This document shows positions 61,351-64,000 of a stretch of 64,000 nt of DNA, one piece after another (position 1 is the stretch's first letter; every line of letters starts with the position of its first letter). The stretch spans positions 2,914,001-2,978,000 of the forward strand of contig PQWQ01000002.1 in assembly GCA_002943765.1 (NCBI GenBank). The letters run 5' to 3'. Below the pieces are notes generated by a model. The model was not told the DNA's origin and ran no database searches. It saw only the letters and a list, made by a program, of their open reading frames with translations. This stretch comes from Psoroptes ovis. Taxonomy: Eukaryota > Arthropoda > Arachnida > Sarcoptiformes > Psoroptidae. The translations under genes and the position numbers were made by a program.

Positions 61351-64000
61351 ATCCTTTTTGCATTTCAATTTCAATTGTATTTGCTTGTATTTTTGAATGT
61401 TTCTCGCTCTCTCTCTCTCTCTTTCTTTGAATGAATTGTCCAAAGCAAATTCTCCTCAAATGTCCAGAGCAAAAAAGTATTGGAATTTAGGAATTTCATT
61501 ATTTTTTTCATCTTCGTTTGTTTGTTTGTTTGTTCTGATCTATTTCATCCATTCATTTCTCTCTCTCATTCTTCCCCCTTTCTCTTTATTTCTCACCCTA
61601 CGAACTGATTGCTATGGATGTATGTATCGTATGCTAGATGCTATGATATTTCACATTCATATTATTATTATTATTCGTATACATTCATTATTATCATTTG
61701 TATGTATCATATTATTATTATTATTATTTATTCGGGTTATGGTTCCATTTTCATTTTATGCTTCGGATCTATCTCTTTTTGCGATTCCGATTCTGATTTC
61801 AATTGAAGCAAAGTAAAAGAATGAAGTAAAAATTGATTCTGCATTCCATTCTGTATGCTTTTCATTATTATTATTATTCCCTTGTATATTAATGAGATTC
61901 GTATAAGAATTTTCTCATTTGTTCCTCAAATGAAAAATTTTTCATCAAAATCATTTTCAGATTTTGAATTTAGGGAGATTTTTCAAATGTTTATTTTTTG
62001 AACAAATAATTTTTCATCATACGAATAACATGAAATTCATTTTCATTGGTTTTGATTGAACTTGAGGATTCATATATGATGTTCCATGTTCCATTGCAGA
62101 AGAATATTCTTGAATTTTTCTTGTAAATACATCAAATGAATAGTGACCATCGATGATGACCATTTCGCATTGGTCATTGCTTGCAAATGACTGCTACAAA
62201 CAAACAAATGCAATGAATATCATTTCCTTGATTTTTGATTTGAAAAGAATTTCATATTGAATTTTTTTTTTTATTTTCCCTCCGATTCATTTGAAAGAAT
62301 TTGAGCTTTTTCATTTGAATTTCTCTTCTACTACATACTCCTTTTTAAACTTCTCAAATTCACTTTGAACGAACGAATATGTATTGAAATTTACATTCTC
62401 ATATGTATTCGATTCAATTCGAAATGTAATATTATCATATTGATGAAATTCGAATAAAGAGTGGGAAAGAGAATATGGAACATTTTCTCTCATTTTCCCT
62501 TCAAAGAATTTCGAAATTGTTTTTTCACTCTATGATGTTCATTTATATTTCATTTACATTTTTTCTTTGAAAAAAAAAAATTATTTCCAATTGTTTCCTT
62601 TCCAAACAACTGAGACTATTCAGAAAACATTGGACATTGTACATATGAAACACAACTAACAAACGATTTATAAAATCTATTCTTGAAATTGTCTTAACCA
62701 TTTCTTTTATTTTTTTCCGAAGATACACAAACTTTATACATTGTAATAAATGAAATTCAAATTTTCAAAATGAAAATTGACAAGAAAATTGAAAATTTGT
62801 TATATTCACCATAAAGGGTAGACGAATATCTTTCACTTATTTTCCCATCTCCGAATTATCTTTTGAATAATTGTGTTTATTTTGCTCTTTTGTTCATTTT
62901 TGATTGCTTATTCTGTCCCTTTTTTTTGATGTTGGTCATAACATTATCCATTATGATCCATTTGCCATGCACTTTTGATTCTTGGCAAAATAATGCATTA
63001 CGATGTGCATATATATCATTTCTCATAAATCACAATAATTTCACAATTTTGCATTCTGCATTTCATTACTTTACCCATTGTGTTTCCATATTCAAATCAG
63101 AACAACCGAGAAAAAATTCTGCAGAATTTTCCACAGAATTTTGATTTGTTGTCTGAATTCGATTTGATTTTGAATCCCAAAGAATTTTTTCCTAAGAATT
63201 TCCACTCTTTGTTGTTGCTAAATACCTAATTTATGATTAATTATTTTTCGATTTTGTTGGTTGTGGAGGTGGTGGTCGATGTCAAAAATTATTTTTGTTT
63301 CTGGGGGATCGATCGATTTTCTACATTATTTTGTTTGATTTGATTCAATGCATCGTTCAAATTCCACCAATTTTTGCCTTTCGACAAAAATTTTGGACAA
63401 AGAAATGAAAGCATATTGTTACACTCAATCTTAGTGAATATTTTCCTTTTTTTTTTGATTAAGAAAATCAAATTATTAAAGAGTATGAATGATGATGATG
63501 AATATAATATTTTCATATCATCAACATCATCATCATCATTTCTCATTTTACATACAGTCCAGTTAGTTATTTTTCTTATTTTTTTGTACCAAGTTTTGAT
63601 TCAGTTACTTAGTTCAACTTAGTTATGTTATATTATCATCATTAATATTATTAGTTTTGGTCCATACACAACAATATATAGTTTATTGTTATTGTATGTT
63701 TAGCAAAATATTGATGTTTCATTACAATTTCATTTTTGATTGCCAAACAATCATTGATGATGCTGATCAAAGGGTAGAAAGAACGGGGGCAGAAACTAAG
63801 CATCCATATTCAAATTTGAATAAATGAATCGATACGCGCGTGCTGCTTCTGATGATGATGATGATTATTGATTATGATTATATGCGCATCACACAAGTGT
63901 TTCAAAAAACATTTTGTGATTTAGAAATTCTCATTTTATTCCTTGGATTTGATTTCAAATATTTTAATTCAGATTGCAGTTCCAAAGATATTCTTCGTTC

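Larger units (their letters stand above)
55409..64000. other. AT-rich non-coding stretch to the window end
   Basis: No recognised gene. Notable items are a GC-richer patch at 55870-56210 with the 14-bp palindrome ACCTTTCGAAAGGT (56038-56051), two A tracts (58681-58698 and 58833-58848), a 10-base C run (58931-58940), CT-rich repeats near 59620-59650 and 61407-61422, and a 25-bp minisatellite at 61247-61350. A 20-codon ATG frame at about 60687 (MRISTVPVDVLF...) is too short to call. Confidence 0.5.

Noticed and set aside
61397..61816. 139-codon plus-strand open frame
   Set aside because: It starts in a CT repeat, runs through TTTG and ATT repeats, and its peptide is Leu/Ser/Ile/Phe low complexity.
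1..64000. tRNA, rRNA, snRNA genes, CRISPR arrays
   Set aside because: I looked by eye for tRNA box B (GGTTCGAATCC-like) sequence, rRNA-like blocks and regularly spaced repeats on both strands and found none. A covariance-model scan would be decisive and could not be run.

Overview
The window is eukaryotic, very AT-rich DNA full of simple repeats (ATT, CAT and ATTC types). Two features point to an animal: an intact BEL/Pao LTR retrotransposon, a class known only from metazoans, and a spliced NATD1-type GNAT gene with two GT-AG introns of 66 and 67 bp. AT-richness, tiny introns and abundant CAT/ATTC microsatellites would suit an arthropod with a small genome, for example an acariform mite. That species-level guess is inference and rests on no diagnostic sequence.

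Layout. 1-750 is non-coding flank. 751-6452 is a complete BEL/Pao element: two 305-bp LTRs that look identical by eye, a 4-bp target duplication (gctt), a polypurine tract and one uninterrupted 1668-codon gag-pol frame. The frame reads through the polypurine tract and takes its stop codon from the first three bases of the 3' LTR. There is no TGG-type primer site. Instead, the bases just after the 5' LTR match the anticodon arm of tRNA-Ile, which suggests copia-like half-tRNA priming. 6457-7491 holds a minus-strand, coding-like but frame-broken stretch. 7492-8262 is the NATD1-like gene (TATA box, three coding exons, likely mitochondrial presequence).

From 8263 to 64000 (about 56 kb) I recognise no protein family. 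It behaves like a gene desert or one or more very large introns. It is mostly AT-rich simple sequence. It also contains two ~80-bp mariner-like terminal-repeat remnants, a strong 16-bp inverted repeat that could be a microRNA precursor, several palindromes and hairpins, a 25-bp minisatellite, and a few islands of higher GC with short coding-like frames (10426-10725, 16391-16493, 28075-28230, 43015-43353). These islands are the best places to look for missed small genes or exons. All carry low confidence.

How the parts relate. The retrotransposon supplies everything for its own copying (Gag, protease, RT, RNase H, integrase) and shows no sign of decay, so it is probably a recent insertion. It sits in the same orientation about 1 kb upstream of the NATD1-like gene, so its 3' LTR could act as an extra promoter for that gene. 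No tRNA, rRNA or CRISPR array was found.
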